A stretch of DNA of 64,000 nt from Haematobia irritans (Eukaryota > Arthropoda > Insecta > Diptera > Muscidae). Position numbers and translations under genes: made by a program. How positions within the stretch are numbered: position 1 is the stretch's first letter; every line of letters begins with the position of its first letter. Below are positions 45,078 to 55,270 of this stretch, piece after piece. The stretch is taken from contig NC_134400.1 of NCBI RefSeq assembly GCF_050003625.1, forward strand, positions 46,985,096 through 47,049,095, given 5' to 3'. The notes below the pieces were generated by a model. That model was not told the origin of the DNA. It saw only the letters and a program-made list of their open reading frames with translations, and did no database searches.

Positions 45078-46358
45078 AAGGGTGATACGGTCAAAATTTG
45101 GACAATATAAACTTGATGTATTTCTTTCAATTTTGCATTTAAAAAACCTGAACACCCCTCATTTTGAAGGTGTGTGTGTGTAGAATGTTGCTCCTATTTT
45201 GATTTTGGAATTCACTCTTCAGTTGTCAAAATGCCGTCCAAGCAAGAAGAGTAGCGTATCAAAATTTTGCTCGCGTATCGCGAAAATCCGAGCTACTCGC
45301 ACGCAAAGCTGGCAAAATCGCTAAAAGTTGCCAAATCAACCGTTACAAATGTAGACAAAGTGTTTGGGGAACGTTTGTCGACAGCCAGGAAGTCTGGATC
45401 GGGGGGAAATCGAAAACCGGAAGCCGCTGAGACGACAAAGTTTCAAGCGAAACCCTAACCTCTCTCTCCGAGATGCCGCAAATAAGCTGGGTGTATCGTC
45501 TACAACCGTGCATCGAGCCAAAAAACGAGCCGGACTATCGACTTACAAGAAGGTAGTGACTCCAAATCGCGATGATAAACAAAATACGACGGCCAAAGCG
45601 CGATCCCGGAGGCTGTACACGACGATGCTGACGAAGTTTGACTGCGTGGTAATGGACGACGAAACCTACGTCAAAGCCGACTACAAGCAGCTTCCGGGAC
45701 AGGAGTTTTATACGGCAAAAGGAAGGGGAGAGGTAGCAGATATTTTCAAGCACATAAAACTGCCAAAGTTCGCCAAGAAATATCTGGTTTGGCAAGCCAT
45801 CTGTACTTGTGGCTTGAAAAGCAGCATTTTCATAGCTTCCGGGACTGTCAACCAAGAAATTTACGTGAAAGAGTGTTTGAATAAACGTCTGCTGCCTTTC
45901 CTGAAGAAACACGGTTGTTCCGTACTGTTTTGGCCGGATTTGGCATCTTGCCATTACGGTAAAAAGGCCATGGAGTGGTACGCCGCCAACAACGTGCAGG
46001 TGGTTCCCAAGGACAAGAACCCTCCCAACACGCCAGAGCTCCGCCCAATTGATAAATACTGGGCTATTGTCAAGCGGAACCTAAAGAAGACCAAAAAAAA
46101 AAAACTGCTAAGGACGAGCAGCAGTTCAAGGCAAAATGGCTTTCTGCGGCGAACAAGGTGGCTGTACAAAATCGTATGGCAGGTGTCAAGCGTGAGGCCC
46201 GGCAATTCGGATTTGAAAAACCGAAAGCCTAACTGAATATTTTTCCTGAATTTTATACTAATTGAACTTGAAAAAGAAATTTAATTTGATTTTTTAATAA
46301 ACGATTTCACCGATTTACAAGCGTTTTCCCTTGACCAAATTTTGACCGTATCGCTCTT
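45078..46358 (+). mobile_element. DD37E Tc1/mariner element T2, nested in Sc
   Basis: 1281 bp. Ends are AAGGGTGATACGGTCAAAAT and, reversed, AAGAGCGATACGGTCAAAAT. TA flanks are at 45076-45077 and 46359-46360. The empty site TTTTGTGTACTTGTTTCTAG can be read from Sd (reverse complement near 63480-63465), confirming a TA target duplication. Confidence 0.93.
45231..46232 (+). pseudogene. DD37E transposase, degenerate (T2)
   Basis: It starts at the ATG at 45231 (MPSKQEE) and hits a TAG at codon 8. A 14-nt deletion near 45440, relative to T1, shifts frame after the first helix-turn-helix. From about 45446 the frame is open through the catalytic core for ~260 residues. This core has D in VVMDDETYVKADY and D in FWPDLASCHYGKK, but the third residue is Asp instead of Glu (RPIDKYWAIV, GAT at 46051-46053). 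An expanded A run (46093-46105) then shifts the C-terminus. It includes TVNQEIYVKECLNKRLLPFL, a segment partly deleted in T1. It is inactive for several independent reasons. Confidence 0.9.
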
Positions 46359-46868
46359 TACTTGTTCCTAGGAAAGAAATTTTAATTTTTCTTTTTTTCA
46401 TGTTGTTTTCTTCATATGCTATCAGTCCTTTACAACAAGTTAACGACAACGTTTTTTTCCAAATTCAGACTCGACTTCCAGTAGAAATTATGCTAAGTTT
46501 CAAGTAAAAATGTCTTTAAAATAAAGTGTTGAAAAACGTGTCCTATATTTGAACGATTTTTTGCTTTGTAGTCAAGATGCAAAAAGACAACAAATTTAAA
46601 GACAATTTCATTAATTTTAAAGAATGTTTCTGAATTATTAAAGCCAAGTAGACCTTAGCCCAAACATTTTTTCTTTCATGTTATGATACCCATTTTTAAA
46701 TGAAATCACTTAATTATAAGGACAATACGACTTCATTGAAAAGTTTATCGACTTTTGGACAAGGAAAAAAACTTTATATTAGAGAAATGCGTCTTCTATG
46801 CTAAAATTTGCATTCGTATTTTAAAGACATGAAATCTTTGACCTCACGACAATATTTTTTTTTGTGTA

Positions 46869-47149
46869 AGTGGTTACTAGTCTACTACAAAAATAAATAC
46901 TGAAATTGTGCTAAGTTTTCTTTACTCCAGACCAGGTAGTATAAAAAATTTAGTTTTTATATCCTAGCATCACGTACCGTGTTTCAATCGGATAGGTTTA
47001 TATGGGTCTGTAAGAATTATGGACCAATATGGGGTCTGTATATTCAGCGTGATGAGAGCTGACAGATTTATTCCAGTGTTTTGAAGCGTCAAGAGGGTCG
47101 GACATTCAGAGGATCTGATTATCAGTCTTGGTCCAGTCCAGTCAAACTA
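46869..47149. other. No recognisable feature
   Basis: Short non-coding stretch between Sc and the tail of a retrotransposon. Nothing is supported. Confidence 0.4.
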
Positions 47150-48110
47150 TTTTTTTTTTTATTTATTGTTTCTTTATAACGTTATAAATTTACAAATTTC
47201 ATAGTATGGCCTCAGCGCCTTAAGACATTGTAGAGGCTCGTTGGCAACATATAATATAATCTTAGATTTTTAAATTTTCATTCAATACATTAACTTAAAA
47301 AAAAAAAAAATCGAGGTTAGAACTAAAATTATATTAGGAGTTCATCGATGTTTGTTTTCAAAAATTCCTTTATTCTCACTTTAAAAACAGAGGTACTTGA
47401 AACAGACTTGATTTCACTGGGCAAACTATTAAATCTTAAACTGCCAGAATATTCAATTCTTTGTTTAGTTGTTTCACTTCTGCATAAAACCACATTTAGC
47501 ATATTATTATTACGAGTGTTTATGTTGTGACTATTGGACAAGAACGAAATTGTATGATGTCCTATTTTATGCAAACATTTGTATACATATAACAATAGTT
47601 GAAGGTTATAAGTTCCGTGAATTGGTAAAATAAGAGGGAAAACATCTTTATACAGGGCAAGCGTAGGGTATCCTATAGGCAAATTTGCCACTGCTTTTAA
47701 TGCCTTATTCTGCATTCTTTGCAGAGTCCTTAACTCCGCACTCTTCCTGTGCGCATAAATTATAGCCAAATAGTTACAATGGCTTTGAATCAGAGCCTGG
47801 TAAATCAAAAGTTTAGTCCTTTGGCCAAATCTATTCCTAAATTTTCACAAAATTCCTACAGCTGGGGCAATTTTGGATTTCACATATCGTATATGTTGAT
47901 CCCAGGCTAGATTACTTTGTAATTGCAATCCTAAATTATTAGAGCGGAATCTCGCTCCATATAAGGCCTAATACCGTCTTCATGTTTATATGGATATAGT
48001 AGACATATGTCGTCAGCGTAAATAAACATCCTCCCATACAACTGCAATCTACCTATATCATTTATATAAATTAAAAAAGAAGTGGACCTAGCACACTACC
48101 CTTCATTTAT
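47150..48110 (-). pseudogene. Non-LTR retrotransposon, RT 3' half and tail
   Basis: Read leftward. 48085-47830 gives FLIYINDIGRLQLYGRMFIY followed by ADDICLLYPY, the YADD active-site region, in broken frames. 47808-47329 is an open 159-codon frame (SHCNYLAIIYAHRKSAELRT, QRMQNKALKAV, LRFNSLPSEIKSV, KVRIKEFLKTN). This is the thumb/C-terminal domain typical of CR1/jockey-like pol. It ends at TAA near 47329. A ~170-bp 3' untranslated region follows, ending in a T run at 47150-47160, the complement of a poly-A tail. The 5' part is truncated, as is usual for such insertions. Confidence 0.8.
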
Positions 48111-48484
48111 TGAATCCAATAAGGCATCTATTTTGTTATATAAGCTTCGCCGGTGGTATAAGTGGGGCCGCCGTAAGGCTCGTGGTCACTCCCCGCTCGT
48201 ATTCTTCGACCGTGGGGTCAAAATTAATGCCGACTATTATTGGGAAATGCCCTAAAAGGAGTATTGTAGCCCTGGACAGACAAACATTTCTGCCGCAGAC
48301 CATGGACATTCCAACAGGACTCAGCACGAAAAGAAGATTTCTCGCTTCATTTCTACCGCACAACGGCTTGGAAAATCTCCCGATCTCCGTTAGGCTTTAG
48401 GTACTAAAAATGGTCAAAGTGTCGATAATCTCAAGACGGTGTTTCTTTTGAGCTTTTAGTGACAAGGAGAATTTCATGCTCTTT
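48111..48484. other. Unassigned, higher-GC stretch
   Basis: A 96-codon plus frame (48110-48400) and a 75-codon minus frame (48136-48363) overlap. I recognise neither. Given retroelement pieces on both sides, it may be decayed retroelement sequence. Confidence 0.35.
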
Positions 48485-48690
48485 TTCCAATAGCATATAA
48501 CGATTCCAACATGGTTTTATGGGGAGTAAGTCCACTGTCACTAATTTGCTAGACGTCAAATGGATGTAATCTACATAGATTTCAGTATGGCGTTCGATAT
48601 GTCGAATTATAGGCTGCTATTATACAAATTAGATGCTTTGGGATTTCAACATATCTTTCTTTGCTGGATTGATTCCTACGTGCATTGATC
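48485..48690 (+). pseudogene. Non-LTR reverse transcriptase fragment
   Basis: Broken frames give QHGFMGSKSTVTNLLDVK, then VIYIDFSMAFDMSNYRLLLY, then KLDALGFQHIFLCWIDSYVH. These correspond to the RT segment from the QxGF motif through DFSKAFD to the thumb-proximal WIxSYL. It is opposite in strand to the RT relic at 47150-48110 and a different element. Confidence 0.65.
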
Positions 48691-49205
48691 CATTGAATCT
48701 GTCTAGAAGCAGTTTATTATTTTTGTTTTGAGAGGGCTTGGTTGGAATAATTTATATGACCTAATTATTCTAGTCGTCAAAAACATCCAGTGTAGGATGT
48801 TTATGCATGGTATTGTATTTCTCTCTAAACTTATTAATTGAGATATTAATTCCCACTACTTAACCTCGAGAAGTTAATACAATGTTCCAAATTGCTTAAC
48901 TATTGTAGACTGAATTTTGTAGACATTACTATGAATTATTTAATCCACTTAATATTTTGTATAGTAACTATAATTTGGTGAATATATTTCTTTCTTTAAT
49001 TGGATCGATTCTGCCATCAAGGAAACTAAATATACTTAATTTTGATAATAGGGTTTTTCCAGCCAAGGTTCGTTGCCTTTCAATTTTTAACAGCATTGTT
49101 ATAAATTTGATCCTGATCACTTCATCCCATTGCTAGTTCTTTGATCCTGTGTTCCTCATCCTTAAATTCTACTGTTTTGTTCGTCCTGTTGATAAGATTC
49201 CCTTT
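48691..49205. other. No recognisable feature
   Basis: AT-rich non-coding sequence. No repeat, RNA or open frame can be supported. Confidence 0.45.
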
Positions 49206-50335
49206 TTATACCCTGCGCCACACTGTGGAACAGGGTATTATGAGTTAGTGCATATGTTTGCAACACCCAGAAGGAGACGAGATAGACATATGGTGTCTTT
49301 GGCAATATTGCTTTGAGTCGGTCCCTGAGTTGATATAGCGACGTCCGTCTGTCCGTGAACACATTTTTGTAATCAAAGTCTAGGTTGAAATTTTAGTTCA
49401 ATCGACTTAAAATTCGGCACAAGTATGTATTATTGGTCAGAATAGAACCCTATTGATTTTGGAAGAAATCGGTTCAGTTTTAGATATAGCTCCCATATAT
49501 ATATTTCGCCCGATATCTACTAATATGGCCCCAGAAGCCAGAATTTCAGCCAGATTTACTTTAAATTTTGCACAAAAAGTACAATTGATAGTTTCGTAAA
49601 GTGTGCCGAATTTGGTTGAAATCGGTTCAGATTTAGATATAGCTCCCATATATATCTTTCGCCCTATATGCACTTATATGGTCCCAGAAGCCAGACGTTT
49701 ATCCCAATTTGCTTAATATTTTGCGCAAGAAGAACAATTAGTACTACAGTCAACTGTGCAAAATTTTATTGAAATCGGTTCAGATTTAGATATAGCTCCC
49801 ATATATATCGTTCGCCCGATTTACACTCATATGACCACAGAGGCCAATTTTTTGCTCCGATTTAGTTGAAATTTTGCACAGGGAGTAGAATTAGCATTGT
49901 AGCTATGTTTGACAAATTTGGTTGAAATCGGTTCAGATTTAGATATAGCTCCCATATATAGCTTTCGCCTGATTTACACTCATATGACCACAGAGGCCAA
50001 TTGTTAACTCCGATTTAGTTGAAATTTTGCACAGGGAGTAGAATTAGCATTGTAGCTATGCGTACCAAATTTGAAATCGGTTCAGATTTAGATATAGCTC
50101 CCATATATATGTTTTTCTGATTTCGACAAAAATGCCCAACATACCATTTTCCTTGTAAAATCAAATCAAATTTGTCCAGACCGAGTGGTATTTAAATGCA
50201 TGTATTTGGGACAAACCTTTATATATAGCACCCAACACATTTGACGGATGTGATATGGTATCGAAAATTTAGATCTACAAGGTGGTGAAGGGTATAATAT
50301 AGTCGGCCACGCCCGACTTTATACTTTCCTTACTT
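49206..50335 (+). mobile_element. INE-1/DINE-1-like element E6 (E2 subfamily)
   Basis: It starts TTATACCCTGCGCCACACTG with a very short GTCY block (GTCCGTCTGTCCGTG, 49344-49358). Internal ~150-bp repeats lie at 49465-50110 and the 3' GTCGG/CCGAC region and CTTTCCTTACTTG end at 50300-50335. An internal deletion removed part of the 3' unique region: the sequence passes from AAATC at 50160 to TCCAGACCGAGTGG without the GTGTTCCACCC segment. Minus frames inside are by-products. Confidence 0.83.
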
Positions 50336-50816
50336 GTTTTCATCATGTTGCTGTGACCCTGTCTTCTTCCTCAATTTTTGCTGTGTTCCTCCTTATCCTT
50401 ATCTTCTACTGTTCCTAGTTTGCTCATCATGTCCTCTTCATCCAGTTGTGTGACCCTATATGACTTGTCGATAACTTCTACTGTTTCTAATCTCGCTGTC
50501 ATTCTCTGTATTGTTCCATTTTCTTATGTTCCTGCCTAGCTGTCAGTTTGCTAGTGTCATTTAAATTGGATATGGACCCAGTGTAATTAATTTTTTTCAC
50601 TTCTGTTCATAATTGCAAAAATGTGCGCCATAAGAAGTTCGCTATTGGCGCATTCGTGGTAAATTTTATAAATATTAAGAAATTCTAAACTAATTTGTGA
50701 GAAATACGAATTTAGTAAAGATTTATGTTTCATTTGTGTATAACTTTTTTGCCTTTTTTATTATTATTAAAGTCAAGGAAACTTACTCAAAACATAATAA
50801 TTCCATGAATTGATAT
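50336..50816. other. No recognisable feature
   Basis: 50340-50560 is T/C-rich (CTTCTTCCTC, CTTATCTTCTACTG) and the rest AT-rich. Nothing can be assigned. Confidence 0.4.
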
Positions 50817-51046
50817 ACACTAATAGAAAAGGTTTCGCTATATTAACGAAATGTTTCGTTTAAATTCAGCCAACGAAACTAATTCGTTAATATAACTAAA
50901 TTTTTCGTTATTATAAGGAATTTTCTGTTAATTAACGTAACGTTTCGTACTATTAACGAAAATTTTCATTGTGTAATTGAAAATGTTTCGTTATATCAAT
51001 GAAAATAATTCGTTGGCTGAGTTTTAATGAAATTTTCTTTGTGTGT
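50817..51046 (+). mobile_element. 230-bp MITE N1 (AACGAAA-rich)
   Basis: Imperfect terminal inverted repeats are ACACTAATAGAAAAGGTTTC and ACACACAAAGAAAATTTCAT (right end reversed). The interior is built from CGTTA(A)TATAACGAAA words on both strands and CAGCCAACGAAAC. A second copy of the same length, inverted, is at 55041-55270. It is non-coding. Confidence 0.75.
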
Positions 51047-51320
51047 AGGGTTAAATTGGCCCTACACGCAAAAAAATATTGTTTTCCTCCCGAACGAATT
51101 TTTAGACAAACAAATATCTTTTTCCATTTGCTTTTCGCTGTGAGGAAGTATGTATATACATTTTTAATAAACGTTGATTTTTCTACAGGATATAGAAACA
51201 ATTTCATAAAAACGAATTCTTTTCTAGCTATCTTCATATCGTTCCCACTTTCACGGAATTTTTAGTTATTTGGATCTTTTCTGTAATACAAAACGTAGAA
51301 GGAATTATTTGATTTTATAC
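51047..51320. other. No recognisable feature
   Basis: Sequence after N1 beginning CCCTACACGCAAAAAAATAT, which resembles another ACAC-type terminus. Overlapping 94- and 88-codon frames on opposite strands have no recognised domain. Confidence 0.4.
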
Positions 51321-51329
51321 ATTTTCGGC

Positions 51330-51475
51330 GCTCACGAGCCGATGTAATGAAACTTTATTTGACAGAAACATACATTTAGTTGGTCTCCGTTGAGCAATGG
51401 TTAGCATGTCCGCCTTGCATGCAAAGGGTCGTGGGTTCAATCTCAGCTTCGACCGAACACCCAAAAATTTTGTTT
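51330..51475 (+). repeat. M-family fragment with tRNA-like module
   Basis: CTCACGAGCCGATGTAATG and GAGCAATGGTTAGCATGTCC (A-box region), TTGCATGCAAAGGGTCGTGG, then B box GGTTCAATCTC and TTCGACCGAACACC match the rightward half of the twin module at 59580-59695. The leftward module is absent. Confidence 0.65.
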
Positions 51476-51603
51476 GCCATATTAAATTAAGACAAAGTCA
51501 GAAAAGAAAAGTGCTTTAAAAAAGGGGCGGTCAAAATTTGGTCAAGGGAAAACGCGTGTAAATCGGTGAATTCGTTTATTTAAAAAATCAAATTAAATTT
51601 CTT

Positions 51604-53777
51604 TTTATACCCTCCACCATAGGATGGGGGTATATTAACTTTGTCATTCCGTTTGTAACACATCGAAATATTGCTCTAAGACCCCATAAAGTATATATAT
51701 TCTGGGTCGTGGTGAAATTCTGAGTCGATCTAAGCATGTCCGTCCGTCCGTCCGTCTGTCCGGCTGTCCGTCCGTCTGTGGAAATCACGCTAACTTCCGA
51801 ACGAAACAAGCTATCGACTTGAAACTTGGCACAAGTAGTTATTATTGATGTAGGTCGGATGGTATTGAAAATGGGCCATATCGGACCACGTTTACGTATA
51901 GCCCCCATATAAACCGATCCCCAAATTTGGCTTGGGGAGCCTCCCGGAGCAGCAAAATTCATCCGATCCGGTTGAAATTTGGTACGTGGTCTTAGTATAC
52001 GGTCTCTAACAACCATGCAAAAATTGGTCCATATCGGTCCATAATTATATATAGCCCCCATATAAACCGATCCCCAGATTTGACCTCCGGAGCCTCTTGG
52101 AGGGGCAAAATTCATCCGATCCGATTGATATTTGGTACCTGATGTTAGTATGTGGTCTCTAACAACCATGCAAAAATTGGTCCATATCGGTCCATAATTA
52201 TATATAGCCCCCATATAAACCGATCCCCAGATTTGACCTCCGGAGACTTTTGGAGGGGCAAAATTCATCCGATCCGGTTGAAATTTGGTACCTGATGTTA
52301 GTATACGGCCTCTAACAACCATGCAAAAATTGGTCCATATCGGTCCATAATTATATATAGCTCCCATATAAACCGATCCCCAGATTTGACCACCGGAGCC
52401 TCTTGGAGGAGCAAAATTCATCCGATCCGGTTGAAATTTAGTACGTGGTCTTAGTATACGGTTTTTAACAACCATGCAAAAATTGGTCCATATCGGTCCA
52501 TAATTATATATAGCCCCCATATAAACCGATCCCCAGATTTGAACTCCGGAGCCTCTTGGAAGAGCAAAATTCATCCGATCCAGTTGAAATTTGGTACATG
52601 GTGTTAGTATATGGTCTCTAACAACCATGCAAAAATTGGTCCATATCGGTCCATAATTATATATAGTTCCCATATAAACCGTCCCCAGATTTGACGTCCG
52701 GAACCTCTTGGAGGAGCAAAAGTCATCCGATACGGTTGAAATTTGGTACATTTTGTCAATATATGGCCTCTAACAGCCATGTAAAAATTGGTCCATATCG
52801 GTCTGTAGTTATATATACATGACTTATTACACAAAATTTGGTCCATATCGCCAAAAATAATCTACCAAAACTTTATTTCCATAGAAAATTTTGTCAAATT
52901 TTATTACTATAGAAAGTTTTGTCAAAATTTAATTTCTATAGAAAGTTTTGTCAAAAGTTTATTTCTATACAAATGTTTGTCAAAATTTTATTTCCATAGA
53001 AAATTTTGTCAAAATTTTATTTCTATAGAAAATTTTGTAATCTACCTAAACTTTATTTCCATAGAAAATTTTGTCAAATTTTATTACTATAGAAAGTTTT
53101 GTTAAAATTTCATTTCTATAGAAAGTTTTGTCAAAAGTTTATTTCTATAGAAATGTTTGTCAAAATTTTATTTCTATAGAAAATTTTGTAAAAAATTTAT
53201 TTCTGTAGAAAATTTTGTCAACATTTTATTTCTATACAAAATTTTGTCAAAATTTTATTTCTATACAATATTTTGTCAACATTTTATTTCTATAGAAATT
53301 TTTGTCAAAATTGTATTGCTATAGAAAATTTTGTCAACATTTTACTTCCATAGAAAATTTTGTCAACATTTTATTTCTATAGAAAATTTTGTCAAGTTTT
53401 TATTTCTATAGAAAATTTTGTCAAATTTTTATTTCTATAGAAAATTTTGTCAAAATTTTATTTCTATAGAAAATTTTGTCAAGGTTTCATTTCTATAGAA
53501 AATTTTGTCAAAATTTTATTTCTATAGAAAATTTTGTCAAACTAGATTATATACGTATTTAATCGGCCTTTTTTTGTTTAATATATACCCCATATGGGCT
53601 AACTTACAATTTAGAAGACAGTGTTAAAAAGTTTTACGATACCTTGCCATCGGCAAGTGTTATCGCAACCCAAGTAATTCGATTGTGGATGACAGTCTTT
53701 CGTAGAAGTTTCTACGCAATCCATGGTGGAGGGTACATAAGATTCGGCCTGGCCGAACTTACGGCCGTATATACTTG
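51604..53777 (+). mobile_element. INE-1-like element H2, carrying minisatellite V3
   Basis: It starts TTATACCCTCCACCATAGGA with the GGGGGTATATTAA arm. A GTCC/GTCT block lies at 51737-51778, and six ~153-bp repeats at 51885-52850 each have ATAGCCCCCATATAAACCGA and ACCATGCAAAAATTGGTCCA. Minisatellite V3 follows at 52859-53549. The 3' end has TTCGGCCTGGCCGAA (53741-53755) and GTATATACTTG. The subfamily is that of H1. The 387-codon minus frame across the repeats exists because the unit is 153 bp, a multiple of three. Confidence 0.88.
52859..53549. repeat. 29-bp minisatellite array V3 inside H2
   Basis: About 24 units of the V1/V2 type with the TTTCTATAGAAA palindrome. The first six form a 180-bp higher-order block beginning AATCTACC at 52859 that repeats at 53039 with few changes. 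The same AATCTACCAAAA leader stands at the left edge of V2 (31851). Confidence 0.88.
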
Positions 53778-53817
53778 TTCAAGTTCAATTAGTATAAAAT
53801 TCAGGAAAAATATTCAG

Positions 53818-54808
53818 TTAGGCTTTCGCTTTTCCAAATCCGGGCCTCACTCTTGACACCTGCTATCAGATTTTGTACAGCCAGCCACCTTGTCCACCTT
53901 CTTCGCCGCAGAAAGCCAGTTTGCCATGAACTTCTGCTCGTCCTTAGCAGTTTTTTTGGTCTTCTTTAGGTTCCGCTTGACAATAGCCCAGTATTTCTCA
54001 ATTGGGCGGAGCTCTGGCGTTTTGGGAGGGTTCTTGTCCTTGGGAACCACCTGCACGTTGTTGGCGGCGTACCACTCCATGGCCTTTTTACCGTAATGGC
54101 AAGATGCCAAATCCGGCCAAAACAGTACGGAACAACCGTGTTTCTTCAGGAAAAGCAGCAGACGTTTATTCAAACACTCTTTCACGTAAATTTCTTGGTT
54201 GACAGTCCCGGAAGCTATGAAAATGCTGCTTTTCAAGCCACAGGTACAGATGGCTTGCCAAACCAGATATTTCTTTGCGAACTTTGACAGTTGCTTGAAA
54301 ATATCTGTACCTTTCCCCTTCCTTTTGCCGTATAAAACTCCTGTCCCGGAAGTTGCTTGTAGTCGGCTTTGACGTAGGTTTCGTCGTCCATTACCACGCA
54401 GTCAAACTTCGTTAGCATCGTCGTGAACAGCTTCCGGGATCACGCTTTGGCCGTCGTATTTTGTTTATCATCGCGATTTGGAGTCACTACCTTCTTGTAA
54501 GTCGATAGTCCGGCTCGATGCACGGTTATAGACGATACACTTATTTGCGGCATCTCGGAGAGAGAGGTTAGGGTTTCGCTTGAAACTACCGGCAACTCTC
54601 TTTGTCGTCTCAGCGGCTTCCGGTTTCGATTTCCCCCCGATCCAGACTTCCTGGTTGTCGACAAACGTTCCCCAAACACTTTAATTACATTTGTAACGGT
54701 TGATTTGGCAACTTTTAGCGATTTTGCCAGCTTTGCGTGCGAGTAGCTCGGATTGTCGCGATGCACGAGTATAATTTTGATACGCTGCTCTTCTTGCTTG
54801 GACGGCAT
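53818..54808 (-). pseudogene. DD37E transposase, frameshifted (T3)
   Basis: Starts at 54808 (MPSKQEEQRIKIILVHRDNP) with the helix-turn-helix AKLAKSLKVAKSTVTNVIKV. Lesions: a frame change at RKSGSGGNRNRKP, deletions around the second helix-turn-helix (SEMPQISVSSITVHRAGL), and a break after GRGK near 54310 where IFKHIKL is lost. The catalytic residues remain: D in VVMDDETY, D in FWPDLASCHY and E in RPIEKYWAIV, 37 apart. The C-terminus TKKTAKDEQKFMANWLSAAKK is the best preserved of the four copies. A small CAGC duplication at 53880 then shifts frame. It is inactive. Confidence 0.9.
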
Positions 54809-55040
54809 TTTGACAACTGAAGAGTGAATTCCAAAATCCAAATAGGAGCAACATTCTACACACACACAACTTCAAAATGAGGGGTGTTCAGGTTTTTCAA
54901 ATGCAAAATTGAAAGAAATACGTCAAGTTTATATTGACCAAATTTTGACCGTATCACCCTTTATATGAAGTAGACTGTGTTTTTGGATCATAAACAATTT
55001 TTTGTAGCAGAAAAAAATTTTGTAACCAAACAATTTTTAT

Positions 55041-55270
55041 CGTGATAAAGAAAATTTCATTAAAATTGAGCCAACGAAACTTTTTCATTGATATAACGTA
55101 ACATTTTCATTAATGGAATGAAAATATGCGTTAATAATACGAAACGTTACGTTGATTATCGGAAAATTCGTTATAATAACGAAAAATTTCATTGTATTAA
55201 CGAATTTGTTTCATTCGCTCACTTTTAATGACACATTTCGTTAATATAGCGAAACTTTTTCTATCAGTGT
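55041..55270 (-). mobile_element. 230-bp MITE N2, inverted copy of N1
   Basis: Same length and word content as N1 but reversed: AAAGAAAATTTCATTAAAAT at the left, then GAGCCAACGAAAC, then TTAATATAGCGAAACTTTTT and CAGTGT at the right end. The sequence following (55275-55335) ends TTTCTTTGCGTGTAG, another ACAC-type terminus. Confidence 0.75.

Larger units (their letters stand above)
44937..46866 (+). mobile_element. S-family TIR element Sc, split by DD37E element T2
   Basis: The left part 44937-45077 starts CACGAAAAAAAAGC and contains GGTATTGATTCCGAGCCAAA. The right part 46361-46866 ends in a T run and GTG. TA flanks both outer ends (44935-44936, 46867-46868). Without T2 it is about 647 bp, colinear with the reverse complement of Sd (62964-63619). 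It is non-coding. Confidence 0.85.
51519..54961 (-). mobile_element. DD37E Tc1/mariner element T3, split by element H2
   Basis: The right end (reversed) is AAGGGTGATACGGTCAAAAT with TA at 54962-54963. The left end is degenerate, AAAAAGGGGCGGTCAAAATT, after TA at 51517-51518. Left part 51519-51603 and right part 53778-54961 are separated by H2 in the 3' untranslated region: AAATTTCTTTT at the left joins TTCAAGTTCAATTAG at 53778, as in the uninterrupted T1 (7678-7702). Confidence 0.9.

Noticed and set aside
51588..52751. 387-codon minus-strand frame as a protein-coding gene
   Set aside because: It is a translation of ~153-bp tandem repeats inside INE-like element H2, with no domain and no gene signals.
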